A stretch of DNA of 64,000 nucleotides from contig NC_056550.1 in NCBI RefSeq assembly GCF_910596095.1, positions 28,483,699 through 28,547,698 on the forward strand. The letters are read 5' to 3'. Below the pieces are notes generated by a model. The model made no database searches. It saw nothing but the letters and a program-made list of their open reading frames with translations, and was not told where the DNA came from. The stretch is from Thunnus maccoyii. Its lineage: Eukaryota > Chordata > Actinopteri > Scombriformes > Scombridae. Position numbers and translations under genes: made by a program. Positions 1 through 20,640 of this stretch are shown one piece after another (positions within the stretch are counted from its first letter, which is position 1; each line of letters begins with the position of its first letter).

Positions 1-286
1 AATAAGGAATTTAAATTAATTTGTAATACAAAAACTCCCTTTGTTCTACATTTATATTTATAAAAATCCTAGTTTTATGTCGTTTTACTATATATTTTTT
101 AAATTTCTTAACATTTCCTTGTGTATGAATCTTATTTTAGTTAAAAAATTAGAGATCCCTAATAAAAATTTGTTATTTGGCAAAATACACACTGAAAAGC
201 TTTGGCGATGTATGATGGGTATCCATGACATTATTGGATATTTTATAAACCAATCAATTCATTCAATAAAAAAAAAACTTTTTTAC

Positions 287-562
287 CTTAACTTCTGCAT
301 CCTGGATCGTCTCAGCGGCTCCGATGTCCTCCACAGCCGGAGCAGGTGGCTCGGAGCGCGGGGAGGCTTCAGGCTCGTGTCGGAGCGGTTCTCCCAGAGC
401 TCTGGACGGAGGGACGTCATCTCCGTATCCCACTTTGGGCTTCTTGTTCCCGGCCGAGGAGGAGGAGGCGCCGGGCTTCTTGTTGAGGAGCGACGAGGCG
501 AAATAAATGGCAACGACCGTGAAGAGGATGGCGGGAAGGATGACGGTTGGGTCCAGATCCAT
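287..562 (-). CDS. mxra7: mxra7-like first coding exon (partial gene)
   Basis: This is a 92-codon first exon read on the minus strand, starting MDLDPTVILPAILF. The exon ends at a good donor (AAG then GTAAAA, GT at 286-285), so reading past 287 is intron. Residues about 7-26 form one hydrophobic segment, followed by a Lys/Ser-rich and then Pro/Glu/Ala-rich, probably disordered stretch. That is the layout of matrix-remodeling-associated protein 7, a small single-pass membrane protein of poorly known function. The identification leans on synteny: in mammals MXRA7, JMJD6 and METTL23 lie in this order and these orientations. The remaining exons lie left of the window. Another small membrane protein remains possible. 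Confidence 0.6.
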
Positions 563-865
563 GATGGAGGACAGTTAATAAGTCTTAATAAAGTTATTTA
601 TCAGGAGTTCAGTGTGTGAGGACAGTGTGTGTCTATCAGCCTGCAGTCATACACACACTGAGCCGCGTCCTGCCTCTCAATACAACAAAACATCCACACA
701 CCACCGGAAACAACCGCCGCTGAACATCCGGTCTGCTTCCACAATAAGAGCAGTTACAGCAAAAATAAAATACCTGTAGTGTTTGTGAGCTGTCAGAATA
801 AACAAACAACAAAACACATATGTAAACATATATATTTACAAAAATTATATATATATATAAAATAT
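563..865 (-). promoter_or_regulatory. 5' flank / putative 5' UTR and promoter of the mxra7-like gene
   Basis: About 300 bases upstream of the minus-strand start codon of the mxra7-like exon. It is less AT-rich than the intron on the other side and has several CpGs around 660-735, in keeping with a promoter. No TATA box is obvious at a convincing position. From about 835 it becomes (TA)-rich up to the LINE insertion at 880. The promoter role is inferred from position only. Confidence 0.3.
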
Positions 866-879
866 ATTTTTTTGGGTGC

Positions 880-1501
880 ACAAGAACAGGCACTCAGTAC
901 AAGATCAATGGAGGCGGGGATCTACCACACCAGACAGGACCCCAAGTGCAGGCTGTGCAAAGATGCTCCTGAGACAGTTCAGCACATAATAGCAGGGTGT
1001 AAGATACAGGCAGGAACAGCGTACATGGAACGCCATAACCAAGTGGCTGGCATAGTGTACAGGAACATCTGCACTGAGTATGGGCTGGAGGTCCCAAGGT
1101 CACAATGGAAGACACCTCCTAAGGTGGTTGAGAATGACCAAGCCAAGATCCTGTGGGACTTCCAGATCCAGACTGACAAACTGGTGATGGCGAACCAATG
1201 GGAACAGAAGAAGGCAGTGGTGATAGACGTAGCGATCCCAAGCGACAGCAACATCAAGAAAAAGGAACACGAGAAGATCGAAAAATACCAAGAGCTGAAA
1301 GAGGAGCTAGAAAAGATGTGGGGAGTGAAGGCAACAGCGGTGCCAGTGGTAATGGGAGAACTGGGGGCTGTGACCCACAAACTGGGAGAGTGGCTCCAGC
1401 AGATTCCAGGTACAACATCTGAGGTCTCTGTCCAGAAGAGCGCAGTCCTAGGAACAGCTAAGATACTGCACAGAACCCTCAAACTCCCAGAGTAGAAACA
1501 C

Positions 1502-1543
<42 letters not shown>

Positions 1544-1565
1544 GGGGGAGGAGGGTGAGAGGGAG
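880..1565 (+). mobile_element. 5'-truncated non-LTR retrotransposon of the R4/Dong-NeSL type (restriction-like endonuclease end)
   Basis: An open frame to the stop at 1493-1495 encodes the C-terminal end of a LINE polyprotein. It has a CCHC zinc motif (CRLC, then H and C about 11 and 16 residues on) followed by the DVAIP strand of a restriction-like endonuclease fold. These are hallmarks of R2/R4/NeSL-class elements. The reverse transcriptase part is missing, as expected for 5' truncation. Compared with the family as I recall it, the short stretch with the Pro-Asp catalytic motif is absent (the copy reads MANQWEQKKAVV), so the nuclease should be dead. The 3' end runs into a poly-C tract. A direct repeat ATTTTTTGGGTGC (866-879 with one extra T, and 1566-1578) flanks the element and looks like its target-site duplication. 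Confidence 0.75.
1503..1538 (+). repeat. poly-C homopolymer, 36 bases
   Basis: An uninterrupted run of 36 C directly after the LINE stop codon, followed by AAT and then seven G (1542-1548). Such a run can form an i-motif or G-quadruplex and is a classic place for sequencing length error. It lies inside the LINE's target-site duplication, so it probably arose from the LINE 3' end. Confidence 0.9.
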
Positions 1566-1578
1566 ATTTTTTGGGTGC

Positions 1579-1770
1579 TATTCAGTCAAAATAAGGAATT
1601 TGAATTCTTCCATTTTTTTCCTGTTAAAGGGTTTTTTAAGGAGTTTTTCCTTATTCAAACTGAAGGTCTAAGGACAGAGGATGTATTGTTGTATAGATTG
1701 CATAGATGAGGCAAATATAGGATCTGTGATTTTGGGTTATACAAATAAAAAAATACTTGACTAGTTGCCA
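1579..1770 (+). mobile_element. L2/Maui-like LINE 3' UTR tail
   Basis: The stretch has the familiar fish LINE tail pattern: CTGTTAAAGGGTTTTTTAAG, then GTCTAAGGACAGAGGATGT, then TTTTGGGTTATACAAATAAA at the 3' end. No coding part is left. Family assignment is from memory of the tail consensus and is moderately secure. The R4/Dong-like LINE at 880-1565 appears to have inserted just upstream. Confidence 0.5.
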
Positions 1771-4042
1771 GTATTTATATGATGTATTTTTTTGTTTTAT
1801 TCATCTTGAATGTTTCTTTTTTTATCATTTATCTGTTTTTCTAACTCTTCACTTTGGTTCTTGTGTTGCTGTGATGTGTGAGGATCAATAGTCTTGTAGT
1901 CACATATTTCTGATTGTCTCATTGTTGCAACTTAAAACATCATTCTGATATAGTCATTTATAATTATGAGTTATACTAACTTGACATACCATCCATTTCA
2001 ACTTAGTAAATCATTTTTTTTTTTTTTTTACAATAAAACAGATTTACATAAGCAAAACTCCACTGTGAAAATTTAAATACAAATCATACTGCAAATTATG
2101 ATCAAAACTTTGAGATACTGTGTCTTATTTGAGACATATTACGGAAATTATATATTGTTAAATGTCTAATTTGTTATCTGTTTTTGTGTAAGAAGACTGT
2201 GTTTTATATAAAAACAGGGTAGTGTTTGTGAACAATCATATCTTTATTTTAGTAAAAACAACCTTCAATAAGTTTTAAAAGAAAGCAGAATGATCAGACA
2301 AACACGTTTTCAGTCATAGAAAAGATTTTATTCACCAACAAAATGAGCTTTTATCACATCAGGCTCTGTCTGAGTGTCCCGTCTCAGCACGTGAACAGAC
2401 TCCTCTCCTCATTCTCGTTTCATCATCAACATTTGAGCTGGAGACACAGATTCAGCATCAGCATCCGTCCGTCCGTTCCTGCACGCTAACAACTACTACA
2501 GTTCAGAGGAGGGAGGAGACGCTCTGAGACAGAAAGCAGATGGAAGGCACCGTGTGACCGACCTCAGACCCACATACAGTAGTGCCTTCACATTAGTTTA
2601 AGAACCGATTAAAAACACCGAACACGGTCAGTCACACTGACACGCCTCGCAGGCCGACAACACTCACATATCATCATCATCATCATCATCATCACTTCTT
2701 AGAGGCACTTTAGCAACAGATGAACACCAGCTGCACAGATTCTGCAATTAATGTACTCGGTTTCAGAGAAGCTGCAGGAAGCTTTAACTCTCGGGTTTAA
2801 ATGTATATATGTGATTATCCCTGAAGGAAAACGGAAAAGATTCATTATTTTATTTCTTTTAGCAGTGACGCTAAATGTTTGATGCTTTTCCTTGATCTCA
2901 AATTTAAGTAATTGGAATAAATCTTTTGGATTTGGACTTTTGTTTGGACAAAACAAAGAATCTGATTACAGAAAAACATACTGAAAGAAAAAGGTTTGGG
3001 ACTGTTGTAGAGCTGCAACGATTAGTCGATTAGTTACCAACTATTACATTAATTGATTAATTGTTTTCAATCTTTTTTTAAGAAAAAAAAAATTCTCTGA
3101 TTCAGTTTCTATAATGTGAATATTTTCTGGTTTCTTTAGTCTCTGACAGTAAACTGAACATCTTTGGATTGTTGACAAAACATTTGATGACATCATGTTG
3201 GACTTTGGGAAACACTGATCCACATGTTTGATATGTGGACATTTTATGGACTAATCGATTAATCGAGAAAGCAATCGACAGATTAATTGATGAGGAAAGT
3301 AACCGTTAGTTGCAGCTCTGGTAAAATCTTAAGGGCAAAATGTCAAAGGGGAATAAATGGCACAGAGAAAACAAAGAAGCTTGGACAGATATTGTGACTG
3401 ACATGTTCCCAGCTGTTGTTTTGTGGGTGAATTTTTTTGCGCTGACAGTTTCTGATCTGACCGAGTGTTGATCAGCTGTTAGCGCCAGTTTACCACCATG
3501 AAACTAGAGGCCCATGTGTTAGTTTAATATTGTTAAAGTTTAGGTGTCTGTTAGTGCTGGTGATCCTGTCCAGAACCAGAAGACCTGCACTGCTGCGGTG
3601 GCCTTTGTGTTTAGGATTCATGTTTTCACACCTTTTCTGATGGCTGAATGTGTCAACAAATATCATTCTTACAGTTAAAAGATCCCCAGATTTCCTCACA
3701 ACTTCACACCAGAAAGCAGCACAAGAGAGTTTTAAAGCCCAACAACAAGTTCTTGGAGTCGCCCTCAAACCCGGACCAGTCCGTCATCTTCATGTTCCCC
3801 TCCGTCTCCTCTCACTACAGAAGCTACACAGACAAACACATATTGATTGGTGTTGAAAAGCACAGTGGTGGCGGGTCTCCAGCAAATCCTCCTTGATCTC
3901 TGCCGTGTTATCTCTACAGACAGACAGGGGGGTTTACCTACACTAGCCTAGCAGCAGCTGGGAGTCGCAGGTGTGTTTGTGAGAGGAGGAGTCACCGCTG
4001 GGGGGGGGGTTGGGTGGGCGGGGCCGGACGGAAAGCTTGGGG
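1771..4042 (-). other. jmjd6 3' UTR candidate and intergenic sequence
   Basis: Sequence downstream of the jmjd6 stop on the minus strand. Minus-strand AATAAA signals occur at 2332-2327 and near 2850, so the 3' UTR could run 1.2-1.7 kb and would then include the MITE at 3009-3320. It also holds a short ATC repeat (about 2669-2697). From 1771 to about 2320 it is AT-rich with nothing recognisable. The UTR end is inferred, not shown. Confidence 0.35.
3009..3320. mobile_element. hAT-like MITE (family 1), complete copy
   Basis: A 312-bp element ending in inverted repeats AGAGCTGCAAC (3009-3019) and GTTGCAGCTCT (3309-3319 region). It has internal ATTAGTCGATTA/TAATCGATTAATCG motifs and no coding capacity. 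The CAGRG-type tips fit the hAT superfamily, but no clear 8-bp target duplication was seen. The same family recurs about ten times in this window, mainly in jmjd6 and mettl23 introns. Confidence 0.7.
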
Positions 4043-13564
<9,522 letters not shown>

Positions 13565-14192
13565 TCCTCCTGAGTGTTATCGCGGCTCAGCTAGCTATGG
13601 AGCTAACCCGACACTAGTACAGAAACACATACGACGCTACTAGCCTGCACTGATTGTCGGCTAGCTGACACTCTCGCCGTAATTGTGTGACAAGACAACA
13701 AAACCACAAGTCGGGTGCTATTTAAATCACGTCTCCAGGTCTTTACCAACAAATGTCAGGACGCTTTTACACCTGCCTGGTCGAAATACTTTAATAAACA
13801 GTTACCAACAACAGAAGCTAGTTTGCTAGCTGGCAGGCGACACAATGCTTTTGCAACTCAACAGCGCCCGCCCCTGCTTGCCTATATAGAAAGCTCATTG
13901 GCCACAGCAACCGCGAAAGCAAAACAACGATTGGTTAAAATGTTGAATAAGCCTTCCCGCCAGTCATACCGCATGGATTTGATTGGCTGTGGCTGTGTAT
14001 CCTTCTTGTGTTTTGGTGGACGCGAAAATAGCATGGGAAAGGATAAAGGCAAAAGCGTGGTTGATAATGATACGATGAAAACATAAATTTGTCAGTTAAA
14101 ATGGTTTAATATGATTTTCTAATGAGAAGACGAGGAGTGAGAACATTAGCTGGAGATGTATTAGTTTAATTAAGGGGGCATTAACGTGCACG
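13565..14192. promoter_or_regulatory. Bidirectional jmjd6-mettl23 promoter region
   Basis: The 628 bp between the two start codons. Three CCAAT-box cores (ATTGG on plus) lie at about 13895 (CTCATTGGCC), 13930 (CGATTGGTTA) and 13982 (TGATTGGCTG). Spacings of roughly 35 and 50 bp are typical of NF-Y-driven, TATA-less bidirectional promoters. The pair is also divergent with a shared promoter in mammals. Transcription start sites are not visible. Confidence 0.75.
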
Positions 14193-17100
14193 ATGGACCA
14201 CAGCGGAGGCGAAACATCTAACGTTAGCTTAGCTTACAAAGTTTTCACGTTTGGAGAAAACAAGAAAAACACACTTTCTGTCTCCATACCTGAGGTCAGT
14301 TTGAGTATTTATATAAGTACATTATTATACTGGATGCACAGCTGTTTGTAGTATACATCTGCGTGGAGCTGATATCAACTTACGATATGCTGTCATGGCA
14401 CTAAAGTGCTATTAAAATATGTATATTTAAGTTAATCATGGGTATTAAAAGGGTATATTCGTTATAGAACAGAAAACGCGAGACTTTCAACGATACGTTA
14501 GAGTCCTTTCTTCAATCCGGCATACATCCAGTACACAAAGATGAATTCATTAAAAATGTTTGGTTGAATTTGTTTAGTTAATTTCATTTCGGCTTTATTG
14601 TCAGACTCAAATTCAATTAGAAAAACATACAACACAAACAAGGTAGACTACATACATTAGAATAAAAAGAAAAACATTGCCACTTCTTACAAAAGACAGT
14701 TATACCAGTGTTTCCACGGGGGTGACTGGTATCGTACAACACTAAAACTAGGATTTGACAGCAGCATGATGACCCACAGATACATTCATACATCAGATTT
14801 CAACAGAGCCTGGAAAGTGTCGAGTCCTGCATCATTAAACAAGTCGCTTGCACTGCACGACCTCGTTTTTTAAAAGGAATATCGTTACAGGCAACCTGAA
14901 ACTTATGCATGCTCGCCTTTTTAATCTTTTCCCACAAGGAGGCAGTATAGAGAGGAGAGCAACATGCTCTAAAGAGATTTATCCTAATATAGTCTGAGCA
15001 CAAGTTAGTTTGAGCATAATACAGCACTGCCTATGCATGGATTAGTGCTGCGACCAATGATTATTTTCATTATCACATAATCTGTTGATTATCCCTGATT
15101 AATCAATTAATTGTTTGGTCCGGAAAATGCTGAAAATGTCTTTCACTGGTTCCCAAAGCTAAAGATGATGTTCTCAAATGTCTTATTTTGTCCACAACCC
15201 AAAGATATTCAGTTAAATAGTTGGCGATCAATTTAATAGTTGACAACTAATGCATCATTTCACTGTAAACTGTGACCGTCCCTCTCAGGTTCTGGATTCA
15301 CAGTACGGCATGTATGTGTGGCCATGTGCAGTGGTGCTGGCTCAGTATCTGTGGACACAACGAGAGGAGCTGAGAGACAGGACAGTGCTGGAGGTGAGAC
15401 GGATCTGAACTGACACCTTTAAAAAGAAGGAGCTTGAGCTTTAACAACATGATGGACGTTATTTCTCTCCACAGCTTGGTGCAGGTGTGAGTCTACCAGG
15501 TGTGGTGGCAGCCAGGTGCGGTGCAAAGTTGATCCTGTCCGACGATGCGAAGAAGCCGCTGTGTCTGGAGAACTGCAGGCGCAGCTGTGAAGCCAACGGT
15601 GTCACTGATGTGCTCGTGGTGGGTCTCACCTGGGGGGAAGTCTCACCTGATCTCGTCCTGCTTCCAAAACTGGACATCATCCTGGGATCAGATGTTTTCT
15701 ACGAGCCAGGAGGTTGGTTCCAGAGCAGAAACAACATGTACATACATTATTATTGATTAATCTGCCAATTATTCTCTCGATTTGTCTATAAAATGTCAGA
15801 ATATACCTGTTTTACTTTCTTAAAGTTAAAAGAGATGTCTTCAAATGTAAAAAATCCAAACATATGCAGTTTTCTATCATGTGTGACACAGAAAAGCTGC
15901 AAAGTCTCACATATGAGAAGCTGCAACAACTGACTATTTGGCATTTCTGCTCAAAAAATGATTAAAGCAATTATTTGATTATCAGAGTAGTTACTAATTA
16001 ATTTTTGTTGGAGTTTTAATGACCTGAGGAGGAGTTTACATCCTAGAATTATACACAAACTACTCATGATGGGTCTGATTCTGATGTTTTTTTGTGTTAA
16101 TATCTTTAATTCAGACTGTTTTAAGCAAAAAAAATATTAAATTACACATATCGTAATTTTTTCAAGCAAAAATGCTAAACACTCTCTGGCTCCAGCTTCT
16201 CTAATGTGATTATTTTCTGCTTTTCTCTGTTTAAAATCATTAAAAACTGAATATTTTTAGGTTTTGGACTGTTGGTTGGAACTATTTCTGACATTTTATA
16301 AACAAAAAGTTTGATGGAGAAAATAATCAGCCGTGTTCAGCTGTCCACATACTTTTGACAATACAGTGTAAAATTTAAATTTGTCTCTTGATCTGTTACA
16401 GAGTTTGAAGATGTCCTCGTGACTGTTGCTTTTCTTCTAAGAAAAAACCCGACAGCCCAGTTTTGGACGACATACCAGGAAAGAAGGTACATCTGTGGGA
16501 TTGTGGGAAATGGTGTCATCTGGGGGTGTCAGTAGTTTAGTTTTCGGTAGCTTTGCCAGCTTGTGTATTTGTACCATAGAAGAAGTTTAACGATGAAGAA
16601 AATAAATAGAAAATGAGTGAAACTCTCTGCAGCAAAGTGAAACATGCATTAAAGGACGGGTTCACAATTTTTCAAAGTGTCTTAAAACAGCAGTCAGCCG
16701 TCAAATGAACATTGAAACCTGTTTTTCTTGCTGTAATTGTCGTGGAAATTGTCTGAAAACACCAAACACTCATGAAATAATACACAAAACACTGGTGGGT
16801 TGAAGATTAAAAATTACTATTGTACAATAAGGAGACAGAACACACAAATATTTGCATCAGCTTGTCTCACCAAACAAAGGAAAGAAAGGAAAGGAATGGA
16901 ATGGAAAAAACAAAGGAAGGAACAGAGAAATGATTTATAATTAGTCAATGTATCAGCTTATATGATTACAACCAATGGCACACAGTCACAGGATATATAT
17001 TTATATGCACATGTATGTTACATAAGAGTCACATTTCCCCTTGAGCTGTTGACTTGTTTTGCTTATTCTAGATTGTAGAGTATGACCTTATTTGGCGTGA

Positions 17101-18032
17101 AACAGGATGGGAAAGGCCAGTGGGGCCTCTTAACAATAACAAAAGAACATTCCTATCTGGAGGCAGACACAGAGAGACCCAAGGACAATGTATTTGTATG
17201 TTAAAATGAGACGATAATCATCTGATCGTCTCATCACCTCAACATAATCATTCCTCCTGTTCATACTGACCATTAGAAGATCCCTTCATAATGCACTTAC
17301 AATGGAAGTGATGGAAAAATGTATTTCAAAGTTGATCTGAAGCTAATATGAAGCTTCAGCGTCCAAATGAGTCAAATCAAGTAGATATCTTTCAACGTTA
17401 CAGTCTTTTTAGTGCCAAAGTCCCTCTTTTTGTTACTATACTTCCACCTGCAGCTCAACAGGGAAACACTGTCCGAGGAAACACAAAGAGGGAAATTTAT
17501 GTAAATGTGTCAGATATCCACTTGATATGACTAACTCAGACTGCTGAAGCTGAATAGAAGCTTCACACAGACTTGCACAACATGACTCTTCAAGTGAAAA
17601 ACAAACTGAAACCTTTTACGATAAAAAAAACTTACAATAGCAGTTGAACTTTTTTTGAGATTCACTTTAATTGATGGCAGTTGGATACTAATGACAGTTT
17701 AACAAGCGTTTGAATGTCATTGGTTGATTCTGAACCAGTTATAAAAGGGTGTTCACACTTATGCAGCCAGGTTACTGCAAGTTTTTTGAATCTTTCTGCT
17801 TTGTGAGAAAAAAATCTGGTTTCTGCTTTAACTCTCATATCTGTCGTCCTCTTTGTGTTTCAGTGCTGACTGGTCGATTGAAGCTTTGCTCCACAGATGG
17901 AAACTGAACTGTGTCGAAGTCAAACTGGAGAGTTTTAACGCCGATAAATCTCAGCTGGCTGGATCGACTCTACCAGGCAGGCACATCATCCAGATGATGA
18001 TAATCACACTGAAGACAGAAGACGGACAGTAA
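14193..18032 (+). CDS. mettl23: Methyltransferase-like protein 23, complete
   Basis: Five exons: 14193-14294, 15289-15393, 15475-15712, 16402-16486, 17864-18032. All have GT/AG junctions and stay in frame: 699 nt, 232 aa plus stop. The protein is a seven-beta-strand SAM-dependent methyltransferase, reported in mammals to act on arginine in the nucleus. Conserved blocks are YGMYVWPCAVVLAQYLW, the SAM-binding motif I LELGAGVSLPG (about 67-77), LILSD, VGLTWG, and DIILGSDVFYEP. The C-terminal TLPGRHIIQMMIITL matches the family end. The start is the first ATG after the divergent promoter. MITE family 1 copies sit in introns 1 and 3. A broken copy of part of this gene lies at 42833-43310. Confidence 0.95.
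15044..15256. mobile_element. MITE family 1, truncated, mettl23 intron 1
   Basis: The family body is present (CAAAGCTAAAGATGATG, CCACAACCCAAAGATATTCA, TTAATAGTTGACAACTAATG), ending 33 bp before mettl23 exon 2. A homologous copy sits at the same place before the mettl23 pseudogene, so it predates the duplication. Confidence 0.6.
15746..16330. mobile_element. MITE family 1 fragments, mettl23 intron 3
   Basis: Two diverged pieces are present: about 15746-16010 in forward orientation and about 16165-16330 in reverse (CTGGCTCCAGCTTCTCTAAT, ATTATTTTCTGCTTTTCTC). Termini are not preserved. Confidence 0.4.
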
Positions 18033-19558
18033 AAGACAGATTTGTGGGGGTTTTTATCGTCTCACTTCCCTGCACATGTTGCCTGTCATCATTATTCATT
18101 GTCGGTGCCTCACAGCTGGGTAACAATAAACATGGAGGAGAGCAACAACAGCGACAGGGGTCAATGGAGAGACGAGGAAGTTTCACATTTGTTGGACATT
18201 TATGGAGAAGCTTCCATTCAAGCCAAACTGTAGGAACTTATCGTAACCGGATGCTAGCAGCCATGTCATCCACGTTAATGATCTAACGTTGTTGTTGTTG
18301 TTGTTGTTGTTGTTGTACACATGTGGCTCATATTTCAGTTAAATCTGTGCATTTGTGGCAGTTGACACAACGTGGATACACGTAACTCACAAACATGAAC
18401 CATCAACACAAAAACATCAGATCTGACTAAAACATCTGAACTGTGCATTAAGGTTCACTGTGTGTACCCTGTTCATGGCAGAAGGTAGTAAAAGTTATGT
18501 TGCAGAGAGAAAAGACATTAAAGACATTTATAGTTACAAAGAAGATGTCAATTTTTTTTATTAAAAAGTGTTGAAAATCAGTCTTTGAAAATGTTTTATT
18601 TATTTTTATGGCATTTTTCTAGTCACAAAGTGACTAGAAAGACAAGCAACACATATAGAGACACAATATTTATTATTGTAATTTATTCTTTTGTATTTTC
18701 CTAAATCATGTTGTATTTAACTTAGTTTTTTTTTTTTCGTTTTTAAGTTGTCTGTTGTATCATATACACCTGTTTTATTTCTAGAATGCTGTTTTATTTT
18801 GTATGTGTGTAAATTATAAGTAAAGCTAAGCAACAGTCCACAGACTGACGCTGACCAGGATGGAAGAAATACTCCTTCAGTAAAAGTACCAATACAGCAA
18901 TGTAAAAACACTCCAGTAAAAGTCCTGCATGAAAAACCCTCCTACAGTAAAAGTATATAAGTATTATAAGCTTGATTTAGTCACGGTGGGTCATGAGGGG
19001 TCGTGAGATGATTAATGGGAGAGGAAAGAAGAAAAAAAAGTTCTGATTCACAAATCTGTTTTCAGTTTTTGGGCTTTTTCTCTAATCACAACTGAATGAA
19101 GCTCCCTTCAATAAGGTCTATTATACAGCGGCAGGCTGTGGGACGAACTTCACTCTCTGGCAGAAACAGGAACCATGGTAGATCATTTATATACGTATAA
19201 TAAATCTTTGTATACAGTCAGTGGTCGGGAACGGCAACGGTTGCCATCATCCACCAGCTGTTGCAGGATGAGAGAAGGAGATCTTCCAGAAGGCGTAGGT
19301 TGTTTTTGTTTTGTTTCGTTTTAAATATTTTTATAATCCATAATACAAAAAGACATTTCTTGGACAAGTGGAGATGAGCCATTTTTCAGTCATGCGATCG
19401 AAAAAAATCGATTTTTAAAGACCACTTGTTATGCAGCAATTCAAAAAGAATAATAATAACTTGTTCCCACAAGATAATTATGTTGTGCGCACAAATTAAT
19501 AACTTCTTCCCTCAAGATAATAACTTGTTTGCACAAGATAAAAAATATACAATCTTTT
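18033..19558 (+). other. mettl23 3' flank: polyA signal, GTT repeat and DNA-element fragments
   Basis: AATAAA at 18125-18130 is a good polyadenylation signal 93 nt after the mettl23 stop. A (GTT)n repeat occupies 18288-18315. At 18860-18990 is a fragment of the CAGTGGTGGAAG-type repeat (ATGGAAGAAATACTCCTTC, AGTAAAAGTACCAATACAG). The rest has no recognisable gene. Confidence 0.5.
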
Positions 19559-20504
19559 GGGACTTTAGGGGCTCCGTAGTTATCTCCAACAAACTTCTGT
19601 TAGGATGTTCGTAAAGTGGCCACGCCTGTAGGCTGAAGCCGAAGCAGCAGGGTTAAACTGGTATGAAAGTAATACGGGATGAAAGTAACGCGGCGATTTC
19701 CCCCCGAGCCCATACATGTTTAACATGTTTAACTGCATCTGTACATACAGCACACGACACTTACTAGAACCTCGAGAAATCGTGTGGATATGTCATACTT
19801 CCGCTGAGTTTTACCTGAAAAGCTGTTTTCGACCACGGTAAGTAATTTCACTCAAACGGTTTTTGTTTTTGTTTTTGTTTTTTTAGACGAGTTGTGTTTA
19901 TTGTTTCATGTCATGATCATTTGACGGATTATTTAGTACTTTAACACACCCTGAACTAATACTAACTCTACTTTGATCAAACCACTGCACCTACAGTACA
20001 GGACAAGGATGAGGAATGTCTTACGAGTCTTTTGTCTGCACTGGTGCGAGGCATGTTATATCTGTCACAAATCAGACAATGAATAAAACAAGAGAATTTA
20101 TTTTAGTAATACAGCATATTAAATGTGTTATTTTTACACTGTTGACTGTACACTAGCTTGTGAGCTGTTATCTCTAACACACCTCTGTTAGGATGTTTAG
20201 AAGTGGCAACTACAAGGCCTTGAGGCTGAAGCCAACATAGTACCTTACAGTGCAATGCCACTGACAGCTGCTAGATGCTGGCTCCAAAAAAAGAAGGCCT
20301 TCCTCCCCAAAAAAGTCCTGAGCTCCCCCGGAAGCAACAAAATTTTGAGTTTGTGGGGGTCTTGGAAAAAACAAGCATTAAGTATAAATAAGCATTAGTG
20401 GCCGGTGCAACTTTATCATCTGACAATAATGCACTTAACATGATTGATGGACATGTTCAGGGTGTGTTTATGTATCATGGCTCACGTGCTTCTGTTCTCT
20501 GCAT

Positions 20505-20640
20505 AATTATTGTGCGTGGATTAATAATAATGATGATGATGATGATAATAATAACTTTATTTGTATAGCACCTTTCATACAAGAAATGCAGATAAAAGTG
20601 CCTCACAACAAAATAAATTGCATGCACCAAGTGCTTTAAA
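20505..20640 (-). mobile_element. LINE (L2-like) 3' end, reverse orientation
   Basis: A TAATAATGATGATG tail is followed by ACTTTATTTGTATAGCACCT and AAGTGCCTCACAACAAAATA. This is the reverse complement of the common fish L2-type 3' end. The insertion is absent from the paralogous block 2, so it came after the duplication, or was lost there. Confidence 0.5.

Noticed and set aside
324-619. Plus-strand open frames opposite the mxra7-like exon
   Set aside because: They mirror the GC-rich minus-strand exon, cross its start and splice site, and encode no recognisable domain.
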